In this document: one piece after another, positions 63,473 through 64,000 of the stretch
Layout: each line of letters begins with the position of its first letter
How positions within the stretch are numbered: position 1 is the stretch's first letter
NCBI GenBank assembly: GCA_937965785.1
Contig: CALCKT010000067.1
Location: forward strand, 1 to 64,000
Direction: 5' to 3'
DNA: 64,000 nucleotides
Source: an uncultured Propionibacteriaceae bacterium
Lineage (GTDB): Bacteria; Actinomycetota; Actinomycetes; Propionibacteriales; Propionibacteriaceae
Position numbers and translations under genes: made by a program
Notes under the pieces: model-generated
What the model was told of the DNA's origin: nothing
The model's input: the letters and a program-made list of their open reading frames with translations, nothing else
Databases searched by the model: none

Positions 63473-64000
63473 GCGGGGGTGTGTCTCCCCGGAGGGTCGC
63501 GTTCGACGTGCTGAGGCAGGTGAGCGGCGAGGGCGCCTACGCGAATCTGGCGCTCGCCAAAAGGCTTACCCGGGCGGGCCTGGAAACCAGGGACGCGGCC
63601 TTCGTCACGGAACTCGTGGCCGGCACCTGCCGCATGCGGGGCACCTATGACGCGATCATCGAGTCCGCTTCGGGACGAGGCCTGAAAACCATGCAACCCG
63701 CGGTGGTGGACCTGCTGCGGTTGCTCTCTCATCAGGCACTGAGCATGGCCGTGCCCGCGCGGGCGGCCGTCGCCACCACCGTGGGACTGGCCCGCGAAAC
63801 CGTCGGGCAGCGGGTCACCGGCCTGGTCAACGCCGTCGGGCGCCGGATCGCCGCGCACGACCTCCAGGAATGGGTGGAGCTGCTGAGCGCGGGTCTCGAC
63901 GAGACCGGCAGGCTGGCGGTGATGACCCATCATCCCCGCTGGATCGTGGCGGCCTACGAGAAAGTGCTCCCGGAAAACGAACTCGCCCAGGCCCTGGAGG
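63469..64000 (+). CDS. rsmB: 16S rRNA m5C967 methyltransferase RsmB (partial)
   Basis: Only the first 177 codons lie in the window. They form the N-terminal NusB-like RNA-binding domain: VSPRRVAFDVLRQVSGEGAYANLAL, FVTELVAGTCRMRGTYDAII, and the late VNAVGRRIAAH. The start of the link to the methyltransferase domain (HHPRWIVAAYEKVLPE) is also visible. GTG 63469 overlaps the fmt stop. The catalytic domain with its two Cys is beyond the window end. Confidence 0.92.
   Translation, partial: MSGGVSPRRVAFDVLRQVSGEGAYANLALAKRLTRAGLETRDAAFVTELVAGTCRMRGTYDAIIESASGRGLKTMQPAVVDLLRLLSHQALSMAVPARAAVATTVGLARETVGQRVTGLVNAVGRRIAAHDLQEWVELLSAGLDETGRLAVMTHHPRWIVAAYEKVLPENELAQALE

Overview
The window is a chromosomal segment of a high-GC Actinomycetota bacterium, most likely a Propionibacteriaceae member (an Arachnia/Propionibacterium-like organism). 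This is inferred from gene order and families: actinobacterial integration host factor mihF beside gmk and rpoZ, the dual-purpose HisA/TrpF isomerase type, a primosomal PriA with no recognisable ATPase motifs, a DUF6167-like gene before alaS, and many genes that begin 6-8 nt after a TANNNT box. About 96% of the sequence is coding. I found no tRNA, rRNA, CRISPR array, insertion sequence or prophage.

Layout. 1-3085: trpC, trpB and trpA, with trpB apparently having its own leaderless promoter. 3414-4262: a lone lipoprotein gene of looser codon use. 4470-7107 (minus): a three-gene envelope-stress-like module of a DUF1707/LiaF-type protein, a NarL-type sensor kinase and a LuxR-type regulator. 7205-11297: dnaE and a small membrane protein. 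11304-17249: hisD, hisC, hisB and hisH, then an antisense sirtuin and a pyroglutamyl peptidase, then hisA. 17246-22806: an unusual cassette coupled to hisA, made of a fatty acyl-CoA reductase/HAD phosphatase fusion, a LarA-like protein, a PlsC-like protein lacking the catalytic His, and a tandem GNAT. 22855-28947: yebC, ruvC, ruvA, ruvB, yajC, secD, secF. 28944-32856: apt, a K+ channel with RCK domain, and relA. 32917-34164 (minus): a DUF349 protein. 34266-38186: a metallo-hydrolase, hisS and aspS. 38477-40560 (minus): two transporters. 40642-64000: an almost unbroken plus-strand run of rarA, a DUF948 gene, a DUF6167-like gene, alaS, ruvX, mltG, aroE, aroC, aroK, aroB, efp, nusB, carA, carB, pyrD, pyrF, mihF, gmk, rpoZ, metK, priA, fmt and rsmB (cut by the window end).

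Most of the window is core metabolism and information processing: tryptophan, histidine, shikimate and pyrimidine synthesis; Holliday-junction resolution; protein export; the stringent response; and translation. Genes are tightly packed. Eighteen junctions share 4 nt (ATGA, GTGA or CTGA), so translational coupling is the rule, and twelve genes look leaderless.

The least conventional part is 17246-22806. A FAR-HAD fusion sits where hisF is expected in actinobacterial his operons, followed by two proteins whose key catalytic residues have changed. Other points of interest are a Gln where HisA/PriA enzymes normally carry an active-site Arg, the split his cluster, a SIRT5-like desuccinylase signature, and two strong dyads in front of aspS.
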